Source of the DNA: Tetrahymena thermophila SB210
Lineage: Eukaryota > Ciliophora > Oligohymenophorea > Hymenostomatida > Tetrahymenidae
Direction of reading: 5' to 3'
NCBI RefSeq assembly: GCF_000189635.1
Contig: NW_002475971.1
Location: forward strand, 124,001-188,000
Length of the DNA stretch: 64,000 nucleotides
Part shown: positions 30,320-43,847 of the stretch, piece by piece
Layout: each line of letters opens with the position of its first letter
Position numbering within the stretch: the first letter of the stretch is position 1
Translations under genes and position numbers: made by a program
Notes under the pieces: model-generated
Database searches by the model: none
The model's input: only the letters and a program-made list of their open reading frames with translations
Told to the model about the DNA's origin: nothing

Positions 30320-32775
30320 ATGGGAAACTGCTGTGGAGATAAAAACTCAGGAACATCTAACTCTACATTAATCATAAATGCACAATGTTAGAAAATATAT
30401 CAATTAGAATCTATAGATCTCTAAAACAATGATCAAGTTTTTAAATATTGTGAAGAGTTAAAAAATTTATCGCATGTTAACGTTAAGTAAATAAGCTCAT
30501 TTAATGTGATAAATGGGTAATTATATATATCTACTCATCTCAACCAAGGTAAAAAATGTATAAAATTTAGCTTTGTTATTAAAAATTCAACTAAGCATTT
30601 TTTATTTTACTCAACAAATAGAAACTGATTTAGCTAAATACATGGATTCTAGAAAAAATAGCATATTACCAAGCTAGATAGCCAAATTTATTATTAGATA
30701 AGTATGTTAGGGTCTGTAGTATCTCCATAGAAAGGAAATAGTGCATGGAGATTTGAATTTGAAGAATATCGAAATCAATCCAGCAAATAATGAGATTTAA
30801 TTAAGTATATTCTTTTTATTTAAAAGCATTTTAGTAATTAAAATAATTTTTGAATAAACTAATTTTTTTGTATCTATTTAGTGAATATGAGTCTCCCATC
30901 AAAGTTCTAGCTAAAATTAATAAAGAATCCAGTATTTATTTTTTTATTCGATCTATTCACAGCGTTAATTCAAAATCTTTTTAAAACTTTTTATCAAATT
31001 ATATTATAGTATCAAATGTAAGAATTCGAATCTCCAGAATAGAAATAAGAAGAAAACATTTCATATTCTTCTGATTTATATTCTTTAGGCGTTTTAGCAT
31101 TGAGTTTATATGGGGTTAGTTTCTAAAGCACTTTAAAAATATCAAAACCTGTTCATTGCCCTTTCGGATTATATGAAAAATTAAAAGCATTGATAAATCA
31201 AAACCCTGATTCAAGACCTCCTATAGATGATATAATTGAAGCTTTAGATTTCGAAAGTATTTTAACCGTTTTTAATAAGACTTAAATATAATAAATATAA
31301 TTAATTATGTTATTTATAGCCAACCCAGAAAGTATACAGAACATAGATTAGGTGGATAAAGAAAAACAAAACACAAGTAAAAATAGTAAACCGATTGAGT
31401 AAAACGAAGATTAACTCAGTCTTTAATCGCAAAAATAAAAAGATTAATAAACTATACATGAAACAAATATAAATGCAGTAATTGCAAGCTAAAAAGATAA
31501 CTAGTCCTCTGTTAATAATATCTAATTATAGTAAAAATCATAGAAGTAATATATATTTTAAATCAAATTTTACTTGCTTAAAATATTTTTATTTAACTAG
31601 TATTATAGAATTGCAAAATAATACTTCCTAATAAATAGAAAAAGCAGTTAATATTGAGCATAAACCAATATCAGAAAAGATAATTCTCTAAAAAGTTAGT
31701 GAAAAAATAGAGTATGATTTTAACCCTTACAAATTAAAGCAAACCAAAGAGTAAATAAATATTTTAGCAAATAATTAGTTGTAATGTTATTTATATAATT
31801 TATCAGCTAAAGTTATAAAAATCCAATGAAAACTTTACATTATTATCAAGATCATGAATCTTTAATTACATCGATTGCAAGTGACAGTACTCATAATTAT
31901 ATTTTTACTTCTAGTCTTGATGGTTCTGTAATCGTTTACTAGTTTGATTAAAATTAAAAATAGCTCAAACAACATAAAAAATTATCAGATTTTGTTTATG
32001 GAGTTTCTTAAGTGAAAGTAACAGCTGACAATAACTATTTAATTGCCTCTGATCTATCTTCCAATATATATATTTATAGTTTAAAAGATTTTAAACTATT
32101 CAAAAAGCTAACTAATTTGTTTGAAAAAAGTTGCATACTATCAATTGATATCTCTGAAGATAATCAATAATTGCTGATTTCAGCAACATATAAAAAGACA
32201 CTTTTATGTAATCTTAAAAACTTTGAAAGTAAATTGAATTGTAATAAATATTTTTAAATTTAATTAATATTCTTCACATTAAAGTTAGTAAATAGTAAAA
32301 CATTGAAGGATTAAGCAGTAATGGCCAAATTTGTAGATTCTTCTAAAAGTATATTATAATAGGAGAGGAAAGTGGTAAAATACTTGCATACAATTAAGAT
32401 AACTTGATAACTCCTATTAAGGAATTTAACTACCATAATAATGCTATTACATAGATATCTATTGGAGCTAACTATTTTGCAGTCTCTAGCTAAGATAAAA
32501 ATATATCAATATTTGATGAATAACTTAATAAAATTTAGAGTATAAGTACTCATCTTGATTGTGTTGCTAATGTATTTATAGATAAGGACTGTAATTCCCT
32601 CACTTCTAATGGTTGGGATGGAAGTACATGTTTATTTTTAAAAAATTCCAATGGTTAATTTGAACTTCAAAGCTGTTTTTCAAACGAAACTAGTTGGTCA
32701 GTAAGCAGCATTTACATTAAAAAAAATAACCTAATAATATCAAGCGGAGGACGCTTCTTATTTATATTTTCTTGA
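30320..32775 (+). CDS. Predicted myristoylated pseudokinase fused to WD40 repeats, 710 aa
   Basis: Exons 30320-30548, 30622-30804, 30882-31545, 31601-31750, 31813-32228 and 32285-32775 join in frame; TGA at 32773-32775. MGNCCGDK is a classic N-myristoylation start with adjacent Cys for palmitoylation, so it should sit on a membrane. A kinase fold follows: alphaC-like EELKNLSHVNV, alphaE FIIRQVCQGLQYLH, loop VHGDLNLKNI (about 118), FESPEQ in place of APE, DLYSLGVLALSLYG and NPDSRPPIDDIIEAL. But the Gly loop and VAIK Lys are missing and the DFG position reads NMS (139-141), so it should be catalytically weak or dead. From about 420 come WD40-like blades (TSLDGSVIVYQF, ASDLSSNIYIYSL, SSQDKNISIFDE, SNGWDGSTCLFL). 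Kinase domain before WD40 suggests a scaffold. Family assignment comes from motif order only. Confidence 0.8.
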
Positions 32776-33261
32776 TAATTAGAATAGACCATATAATGAT
32801 TAATTAAAGTAATTAAAAAGTTAGAATTTATAATAAATATTCAAAATTTTTATTTTTGTTAATTTATTCTAATTTTCATTTTCTAATTTTATTATTTCTT
32901 AGTTTAATTTTTAAAGGCAAGTAAACAAATAAAATCAATCATTTATCAAATTTTTGTTATGCATATGTGTGTATGAATAAACCCAAAATATATAAATACT
33001 AGTTTCAATTTTATAATTCAAATAATAATTTCCTGAAAATCTTATTAATTTTAATATTTTTCAGAAATCTTTTGGACTTAATTTGTTAGTGTCTGTCTGT
33101 CTTAATATATGAGGTTTCAGTATTTAAATTTTATGGATAAATATGATGAAAAATATTATAAATTTGAAGATAATATTCTATTTTCATTTAAAAATTGGAT
33201 TTTATTTTGGATTTAACAATATAATTTACTTAAAACATAAATAAACATAGTAGCTAGCATC
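32776..33261. other. Convergent AT-rich spacer
   Basis: 3' flanks of the pseudokinase and DIM1 genes. No gene seen. Confidence 0.65.
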
Positions 33262-34607
<1,346 letters not shown>

Positions 34608-35289
34608 GATTTTTTGTTTTGCTAATATCTTAAGAAATTTGTAAAATTAATTTTTTGATATAAATTTTTATATTTAATTAGATTTGTAAAGTTTTTATAC
34701 ACTATATGAATGAAAAACTATCTGCTCCAAATAGCTGATAAATATCAATCAATTTCAATTATTAATAATGCCAAAACAAAAATTCATTTCAAATTAATTA
34801 ATCATCACTCAAGTCATGCAAAATACTAACTTTAATTTGTAATTTAATTAATTCTTATTTTTATTTTTGTTAGCTAAATTTATACTAATTCAACTAAAAC
34901 AAATTCTTCTTTATAATTAGAAGAATTTATTCTACTAATTAGCCTTATTAATTCTACTTATTATTTAAATTTAATTAATTATTTGAATAAATTGCTTAAA
35001 AAATCATTTTTTTAAAAGACCTTCTTTAATTAAAAAAAATAACTTAAATAAATTACTAAAAAAATCATTTTTTTAAAAATTCCTTCTTTAATTAATTAAA
35101 AAAAATTTGAATTATATTTTTAAGAGAGAAACAATAAGATAATTTGCAAAAAGATTGATTTAAACAATATGTAGTTTTTTAAAAATGAATAATTAATTAC
35201 ACTCTTTTTAATTTATTATAAAGTATTGAATTTAAATTAATTTAAAAATATTTTATTTTTTGTTCTTCAAATTCTTGATTTTAAAATAT
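34608..35289. other. AT-rich spacer with an imperfect direct repeat
   Basis: Upstream of DIM1 and downstream of the next minus-strand gene. Only the direct repeat stands out. Confidence 0.65.
34987..35106. repeat. Imperfect tandem duplication of about 55 nt
   Basis: ATAAATTGCTTAAAAAATC (from 34987) recurs as ATAAATTACTAAAAAAATC (from 35048); both copies go on with the same T run and CCTTCTTTAATTA. Probably a local slippage duplication. Confidence 0.65.
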
Positions 35290-38286
35290 TCAAATCTCTT
35301 TTAATGAAATTTTTTCCATAATATTTGGATTTTATGATGCGTAATAGATAACTCCTCTTCTAAAAATTGATTTGATAGACTTAAATGTTGGAACGACAAA
35401 AAGCCTGGGCTTTTTAATAGAGTTTGTAGCTATTTTATTTTGATCTAATTCAGACCCTATATTGTCAAAAGATACATCTAGTTGATCAGTTTTATTACCG
35501 TCTTCAAATATCAATGAATTTCTATATAATTCTTCTGAATTTAAAAAGGCTTGCAAAATTCTAATTTTTTTCTTTTACTCTTTGGGTGCATGTCTAATCA
35601 TATGAAGATAGTTTCCTATATTTTACCTGAATTCTATCATTTAGTCATTAAAATATTCATTGATCGCATATTATTTAACTTCTATTGAGTTTATAGTGTT
35701 TAATACACTTTATTTTTTTCTCCAAAACAGCTGTTCATTATCTTCTGTCTTTTTTACTTCAATAGTCTACTCCATACCCATGAAATAATACCTATTTTTT
35801 ATTAATTATATTTTTTTAATTTATAGTTTAATAATATTTTGAATACTTATCCCATAGTTTGTCAAGTAGTTTTTTGAAATTGGCTTTTTTAATTCTAAAA
35901 ATCTTGTAGTTTTATTAAACTGTAATAACTATTTAATAGTATCTATTCATTTTGACCCATAACTCTGAATACTGAGAATTATACTTCAAAGCTCTTACTA
36001 TCAGATGGCCAGCTTGCTTCTTTTTTTTCTTTTTAATTATATTTGCTAATGTTTCCATAGTGATTTTAGCATATCTTAAATTATTTTTATCCTCGTCTTT
36101 AGGGTATTACCTATAAAATCTCTTTATTTTATAAATAATTTAGTATTTTTGCAAAAGTTATTAACACAATCATTAATTACTCTAAACTTCATGGTCAAAG
36201 GATGTGCTTTCCATGCTATCTTTGCAAAATTCTTGATTACTTCTTTTTTTTCTATGAATTTGTCGTTAATCATAGAACTTATCTTTGCTAAGTAAATCTT
36301 TAAAAATAATTTTTAAAATATATTTAAAATAACTCAAAAGATTATTTACAATTTGAAACCAAAAATAAGTAAAAAAGTCAAGTCTAAATTTCTTTATCTT
36401 ATGGATCTGCTTTTAAATCTTAGAAAGCTGTTCTTATTCTATAGCTTCTTACTTAGCTTCTTTAGTTTCTTGAGCTTTCTTAATAACATTTATTATATGA
36501 TTATAAGTTTCTTTCTTTTTTGAATAAACGTTTAAGGTTTTTGTAAATTAGTCAATCTCTTTAGAAACTTTTATATTTTTAAGGATAAAATTTCCTTCTT
36601 CTTTCATTTTTCTTTGCCTTTCTTATTGAATTTCAATTACATTTTGCTTGAGCTTTGAATAATTTATCTAATTAAAGCTCTCAAGGCTTGCAATATTTGG
36701 AATAGATGTAATGGATTAGCGATTTTGAAGATCTTAATTTGAAAGACGTTTGGTATCTTATCCAAAAGTATACTTTAGTTATATATCTTGCTCTTAATCT
36801 GACAGTAAAGAAAAGTACAAGAAATGATGCTTTTTGAAAATGCTTTAATTCTTTTCATCATCAATGCTTATAGCTTTAGTGTTATTAAATACATAATCGC
36901 AGTTAAAGTTGTTAGGCTGTATGCAAGTTTTACTAACATAAAGTTTGATATTAGAAGAGTTTTTTTCAACCACAAATTTAACTCTAAGTGGAGTATTTCT
37001 TTCCAAAACTTTAATCTTGAAATAAATAAACTCATTTATATCACATCTTATTACATTAAGTATTCCATCTTAAACTAATTGAGAGTTTATAGTAGTGTTA
37101 CTAATAACCTAATATATAAATTAAAAATAAAATTAAATATAGGTATTTTAATTTCAATAGAACGAACAATCCAAAATAATGTTTATTTTATCTCACTAAA
37201 TATTTGGATGTTTATAAAATTAAGTTAGAACAAATTGCATTTTGATGCTTTAAACTATTAAAATTGATAAATTATCTAATTATTTATGCTTATTGATTTT
37301 AACTAACTCTTTTAGTTATTAGATAATAAAAATGTATAATATTGATAAAATGAATAATAAAATAATTTACTAAATATTTAAAACTTAAAATAATTTACAT
37401 TCACTAACTTCTTTTTTGCTTTATTAGACTTATTGAGTAATAAAAATTCTGAAGGATCAATAGTTGTAGCACTTTAGAACTACTTTCCTTCGATTTTATC
37501 AATCCATTCAAAATTATGAGAAAAGTTATCGTAGAGAGACTATGCAGATCCTACTTTGACACTTAATTATTACAAAGATTTAGATTAATTTTTTGATGTT
37601 AAAGTGTTATCTAAATTTTAAAGACTGCCATTCTTATTTTTTTAGCTAGCGATTTACAAATTAAAATTTGATCCTTTGATAGAAGACACTTATGTTTGCG
37701 AAGATATTAAATTTCTTGAAGAACCTTAATCTTAACTTAAGTAAAGAAGACTTTTCATTGAATGCAATTATGGTTTTGAGTTAGAAAAAGGAGTTTGAGA
37801 TGATTCTTTAGTTGTAATTTGAAGTTTTTCATTCTACTCTTTAACAAACTATTATGTATATTTCTAAAAGCTATTAGAAGATTTAGCAAATAGACTAGAA
37901 TTATTTTTAAATCCATCATCTATTTATTTTAATCTCCTATGCTCAATTTATTTATCGGCTTTGCTATTATAATTGGATTGTAAGGAATTGTTTCTCAAAC
38001 TTTATGGATTTATTTTTATTTATTCTACTATACTATTCAAGTTAGTATAACTCCCTTTCAATCTAATTTAATTTTATGGAGTTTATGGATTAATGAGAAG
38101 CTGTTAATTCAAAACAGATGAAACACTTGTGCTATTAAGAGGTGTACATATCGTCCTACTCAAAGTACTAGTTTAATTTCTAACATCCTTTTTTAATTCT
38201 TCTCTTTGTAATCTTTTACTTTATCCAATATACCTGTTTGCTATTTAATATTGCTCTTACTGTTGATTTTTGAGAATGTTGCTCAT
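35290..38286 (-). CDS. Large unknown protein with beta-sandwich-like middle and helical C-terminus, 846 aa
   Basis: Exons 38286-37399, 37108-36350, 36297-36181, 36121-35847 and 35791-35290 join in frame; TGA at 35290-35292. Residues 1-296 are Ser/Asn/Gln-rich and probably disordered. Residues about 300-400 look like a beta sandwich of the bacterial PPC type: FIYFKIKVLERNTPLRVKFV, IKLYVSKTCIQPNNFNCDY, HHFLYFSLLSDQEQDIQLKY. A long charged helical part follows (KLKQNVIEIQQERQRKMKEE; KKETYNHIINVIKKAQETKE) and a helical C-terminal domain rich in Lys/Arg. No membrane helix. Similar PPC-like plus coiled-coil proteins occur in flagellated protists, so a ciliary role is possible; that is inference. 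The first intron (290 nt) is unusually long for this window. Confidence 0.75.
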
Positions 38287-39023
38287 GAGCTTATATGTTA
38301 TTTAATCAATTATTTATTAATATTAACATCAAATACGATGACTAAATTTTAAGTTTGTCAAATTGCTTTTAAAGTTTGTCAGTAAATGATTATTTTAATA
38401 AAATTTTTACAAAACCATATCTTTATTTATAATTCAAGTCTAAAAAGCATTAAAAAGATAAGATACATAAACAATTAAATACCTGCATTCATATTTATTT
38501 ATATAAGTAATTAATAAATTTAGTAGTTTTATTAATTTTATAATAAATACCTTGATATTTTTTACTTAACTTTTTAAAATCTATTTTAAAGATATATCTT
38601 GCTAATCCAGGTATTAAAATATGATGAACTGGATAGCATCATAATTTAATACATGGATTTTGTTTAATTTAAAATAAAAAAAATAAATTAAAATATTTAT
38701 GAAAACATATGTAAAGGCACTATTTAATAAAATTCATAAATTTGTAAATAATAAATAAATATATAGTATAAAAAGTGTTCAAATACAATATTCAATATTT
38801 TTTTTCAAATTTTTGGGGATTTTCATGATTTAAAAAAATAATTTTTTTTATAAATTTAGAAGCTCATGCTTGATATTTAAAAACTAACTGAATTAAGAAT
38901 AATTTTATGAAATTTGAAAATTAAAAATATTTATAAATTTCATTAAAAATAATAAATTAGAGCAAATACTTATATTTAAAAACATTTAATAAAAAAACAC
39001 ACAGATTTGAAGAAATAAATTAA
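38287..39023. other. AT-rich spacer
   Basis: About 740 nt between two same-strand genes. Nothing recognised. Confidence 0.65.
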
Positions 39024-42000
39024 TCATTTATTAAGTATACTTAATTCCTTTTATTTATTTGTGCTTGTTTATATAAATGAAGGCCTATGCTATAATTATT
39101 ATTATTTGGATATTTAATCTTTCTTGTTAAATGAATAGGCTCTAGCTTTTAAAAGTGGTTTCTTTTGGTTTTTCATATTTTTCATATTATATTTTTTGAT
39201 AACAGTGTCATAGTTACATTGAGGAAAATAAATCAAAAAATTTTTTTATACATCTATTTCAAAACATTTTTCATCCAAAATTTGATATAAATTTTAATAT
39301 GTGTGATAAATTTAGTTAGCTAAGGATGTTTATTTTTTCATGCTATTCTCTTATCTATTTTCTAATTGTTTCAAAATTCCACCAGTCATAAATGTTTTAA
39401 AAGAATTTTACTTTTATCCTACATTTACTGAATTTTAAGGATTTTTTTTACTTATTGATTACCTTAAGGATTCTGGCTTTATACTAACACTCAAATCACT
39501 ATATATTTTTCCCATAGTATTTTGTTCATTACCTTTAAATTCTTCTGTATTTTTTTAAGATATGTATTAATTTGAAAAAGAAGAAAAATTTTAGGAGTAG
39601 GTTTCTCCGAAAAAGAGTTTAGCTTCATCATAAGCATTTTATTTGTAAGGTGATTAAGGCACTTTTTATATATAAGTAATATTTCTAGCTGGCAATTTTT
39701 AGTTTTAAGAGACATTTTGTGTTATACTACTCTTTTAAGTAACCAGCTAGTGATCTATACTTGATGGTAAGCTTTAATAGGTATATAGATCTTCTTCATG
39801 AAAATACTAATGAAAAGGAGCTAAACTATTAATATGCATAGGTTATTATAGATGCATTTCACTTGTATCTAAGGAAGAATCATAATAAACTTCAGGTTCT
39901 TGATTCTGTAACTTTTGCTTATAGTTTTATGAATTAAAAACCAAGTCTGATTAAGGTTATATAAGTCCTTGAGAACCTAAGGCTCTTTGATTTAAATTAT
40001 TTAATCTTTACTTACTTTTTTATAATAATTCAATCTTTTTTAAGCTCTGTAATGATGGCTTGATATGAGAAATTTAGATGTTAACATCAGAAACTGAATA
40101 TGGTTGCAGTAGACTTGTTATATCTTGATGACCAATATTGTTTTAATTAAAACCATTTTTTTAAGAACAAATTAGTTAATTTGATAGTAAATCATTCACT
40201 TGTGGCTGAGTCACTATTATAGTTCCTGTTTGAATTCCAATTTAATTTGCTATACTTTATTCTAATAATGTTGCACCTCCTATTTATGTAATTAGTTTAT
40301 TTGTCGACTATTCTTTGACTTAAGCATTACAATCTGGAGATAACTCAACCATTAAATATTTAAAAGCAGAAAAATCCTTTGATCGTTTACGTTAATGGCT
40401 AGCATCTCTTTCTTAATAAGTTGAAATATTTGTCTTATATATTATTTAATCTCTATTCATTATTTTGTGGATATAGGGACATTCATAAGAGTAATGATAT
40501 AATTTCCCACAGCTTTTACAGTTCAAGTTTAAAATATTTTTTAGCTTAAAAAAGCTAACTTTATCTTAGCTTAAAAAAAACTTCTCCTTTTTTTAAATTA
40601 GTAAATTAAACTCTATTTAAAGTAAAATAATTGAATTAAAAATATGACAAATATTTTAATAATAAGTACTTAAATAAAACTAATAATAACATTTATTTCT
40701 TTTAACTTCGATAAAAATCTTGGGTAAAAAATTTTATCAATTTAAACTAAATTTACTTCTAAATAAAAATTTTTAATTGGAAAAAGTGGATTACTTTTTC
40801 TTCAGGAAAATCATTTAGAAGCTATAGAAATGATGATCTTTCTAAGTATGCTAGATTTGTTGCTGAGAATGTTTTAAATTTGGGAACTATACTAGGTTAT
40901 TATCCAGTTACAAACAGTTCTAGATTTATTACTTCACCTCTCTGAAATATAATTGATTAAAATTAGTAATTTAATTATTTTGATTAAAATCTATTTTTTA
41001 CTTTGTATCTCTAGCCTGAATAATGGCCTGAGCTGACTTTCTAAGAAAAGCTGAATCCAACATCTCCTTATATCACAAATAGAAGACTTTCGTTAAAGGA
41101 TTCTTTAGACGGAAATACAGTCTCATCTACTTCCATTCCAGCCCCTAATTAAATTTCTTTAACTAGTGAGCACAGATTATATAAAAATTTAGAGTCAAAT
41201 GTCTATGAAAAATATTACTGACTCTTTATTAATGTATAATACAGTTCTATTTAAACAGTTTGCTTAATAGATTCAGGCATTTAGCCTATTATCTATAACC
41301 CAGTTTAATCGTTTGAAGATTTTTATTTCAAGAGAAACGAATAATGCCTGAAAATTTAATCTCTCAGCTCTCTAGTTATACTTCTTTGCTTCATAAAAAG
41401 CTGTAATTAAACTATTTTTTTATTATATTCTTCTTCGTTTCTCTTCTTTTCTCTTACTGTTTCACCTACATTAAATATAAATCTTATCAAAATAATTAAA
41501 GAGTTTTATTTTTACCTATTGTATTTATAGAATAAGCAAAGACACCGCAAGAAACAAAAGCTACAAATATGACATAAACTCTTTCGTCTTATTTTAATTA
41601 ATTTTTAACATTTAGAAAGAATAAATATATAATATTTACTTGTTGATTATGGAACAATATCACCATATCCAATTGTTATCATAGTTATAATAGACCAAAA
41701 TATAGAAGCAACATAAATATCAATATCTCCTTAATTTTGAAATTTAGTAAGCCATGATTGATTATATTTGGATTATTAACCAATTAGAATGAATATGCAT
41801 CCTGAAATATGAGCTAATAATAAAATCATAATAACTATCCTTAAAAAAACTGTGTATTGCTGATATTTCTAATTGATTTCAAATAATTCTACAACCTTAT
41901 CGTAATAATATATTACATCGTTAAATTTTAGAATTATAAATATTGAAAGATATCTCAATTCATAGTAAAAACATGCAATTACAGTTATCAGCAATAAAAT

Positions 42001-43092
42001 TACATCAACCCTAATAATTTAAATTAGAGAATTTCTTTTAAATGCAATTATAATATTTACCATGAACTAAATTAAGAAAAGTATCTTTTAGCAATAAGAT
42101 TTCTCTCACTGACTAATTCACCTCCTTTAAAATAAGCCTATTTAAAAATGTTTTGTTTAAAAGAAATTCTATAAATATCTTACTAAATTTGTTTGAATCA
42201 GTAAATTTAATAATAAATATAATGAACAAAGTGAGCATATATTTATTTGTAAGTCAAAGCATAGAGCAAGCGGAGTCAGAATAAGTAGAAACAGCAAAGA
42301 TATAATATTAAATAATAAAATACAAATCTTTTTAGGTTAACTCTATTTTTTTAGATAAGAGTGTTGATTTATTTCGATTTAATATTAATTAAATAAATGA
42401 TATTTTACTGGAATCATGACAAATATATCACTATTTATAAATCTAAAGATGAGATCTATATTTTAAATTTTATAGATTAAGATCTATCATGTTTATTTGT
42501 TTTATAAAATTACTTGTAAATTGTCTGAGTATATAAATTAATTCATATTTCTATTTCTTTATTTAAAAAAATAAAATCTCTATCATATTCAATTGTTAAA
42601 AATTGTATTTATAATTTATTTTACTTAGTTTTACTAGTAGAATTAATAGTCACTTGAAAGATCACCAATCTGATAGAATTAATACTCATAAATCTTTTTA
42701 AATAGGACGCTTGAGGCAAAAAGCTTTATTTTCTATATAAATTAGTGTATCTAGACACTTACTTTGATAGATGACACCTTTTATCTTTTATCATTTGATT
42801 ATTATTAAATGTAATTAGTTTATTTTAAAGTTTTTTTATTTATAGTTTTATCATCTGAATTTTTTTTATCGCTTAGGCTATCTTAATTTTATTGTTTATT
42901 CATGTTATTAAATTTACTTAAAGTTTTTTGTTTTTTCTATTAATCTATTATAAAACTACTTTCTCTCATTCTTTGTTCTCCAATACTTTCTACCATAGAT
43001 TATTTAGCAGATTCTTATAATGGACTAAGAGTTTAGTCGTTTTAATTCAGTTGCTTCTCTACTATTGACTACTAAATATCTGATGAATCCAT
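39024..43092 (-). CDS. Voltage-gated-type K+ channel with cyclic-nucleotide-binding-like domain (channel A)
   Basis: Multi-exon; ATG at 43092 (MDSSDIQQSIVEKQLNQND), TGA at 39024-39026. S1 reads IISLLFLLILTPLALCF; S4-S5 includes LRYLSIFIILKFNDVIYYYD; the pore has FWSIITMITIGYGDIVPQ (filter codons 41659-41670), specific for K+. S6 is ERVYVIFVAFVSCGVFAYSI, then the C-linker (MKQRSITRELRDQIFRHY) and a nucleotide-binding-like fold (LLFVIQGDVGFSF; RGEVINLELFV; FLQLLNDFPEE). The phosphate-binding Arg cassette is not evident. A Cx2Cx4Hx4C motif follows, then a long Q/N-rich tail with CFEIDVQKNFLIYFP, shared with its paralogues. Ciliates have many such channels, which set membrane potential and swimming. 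Exon order near S1 is uncertain; two introns are only 39 nt. Confidence 0.85.
40479..40520 (-). other. CCHC zinc-knuckle-like motif in K+ channel A
   Basis: Encodes CKSCGKLYHYSYEC, spacing C-x2-C-x4-H-x4-C, followed by PYIH. It lies after the nucleotide-binding-like domain. The spacing is that of a retroviral-type zinc knuckle; zinc binding is inferred. Confidence 0.7.
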
Positions 43093-43847
43093 ATATATGC
43101 TTAAGAATGTAAAGACAAAAATTTATAATGACCCTCGGAGTTTTTTTAATTTAGCTTCTTTATTTTAAAATTGTGAAAAGTCTACTTTCTATTTATTTGC
43201 TTTATTTAATTTTGTTTAGTAAATTATACTTTTTTTAAATTATGGTAATTTTCTATTTTATAGAGATAATTAGTGCCATAGAAACTAAATCAAATTGAAA
43301 TTATTGTTATTAGTTCATTTTTTAATATAAATGTTTTATTATTATTTAAAATAATATAAATTATTTATGTAAAAAATTAAAATTACTTACAAACTTAATA
43401 AAAAAAATATTTATAGCTTTCTAATTAAAATATTCAATAAGTGTTCAAAAGGTAAACATATTTTAAAATAAATGAACAAGCAAAAACTTAAGCTTTTTTA
43501 AATTTAACATATAAATAATTGGTTAAATGTTAACTATTTTATTATTATTTAAATATAACAGATAAAAGCAATCTGCTTTCATTCAAAATTTTTTGTGTTC
43601 TATTATCAACTTTGACCATATTAATTTCTTAATCTATTGATAAGTCTTTAATAATTTAATTTTTGTGTAAGTAGATTGCTTTTATACTCTATATAATAAA
43701 ATAAAATTAGGCTGATAAATAATTACATTAGATGTTATAAATTAACTTATTTTAACAGTCATTAAATATTAATTAAAATTAAAAATACTTTGTTTATATC
43801 TTCTAAATATCAATAAATTATTTCCCAAATATTGCTGTTTACTTGAA
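43093..43847. other. Spacer between tandem K+ channels A and B with an inverted repeat
   Basis: Upstream region of channel A and 3' flank of channel B; includes the inverted repeat at 43562-43685. No gene. Confidence 0.65.
43562..43685. repeat. Inverted repeat, 17-nt arms (16/17 match)
   Basis: Left arm 43562-43578 (ATAAAAGCAATCTGCTT) and right arm 43669-43685, whose complement is ATAAAAGCAATCTACTT, are separated by 90 nt of AT-rich DNA. It lies between two K+ channel genes. Confidence 0.65.

Noticed and set aside
30690..30800. Active protein kinase at 30320-31300
   Set aside because: HGD loop alone would allow activity, but the Lys and DFG positions are replaced, so I call it a pseudokinase.
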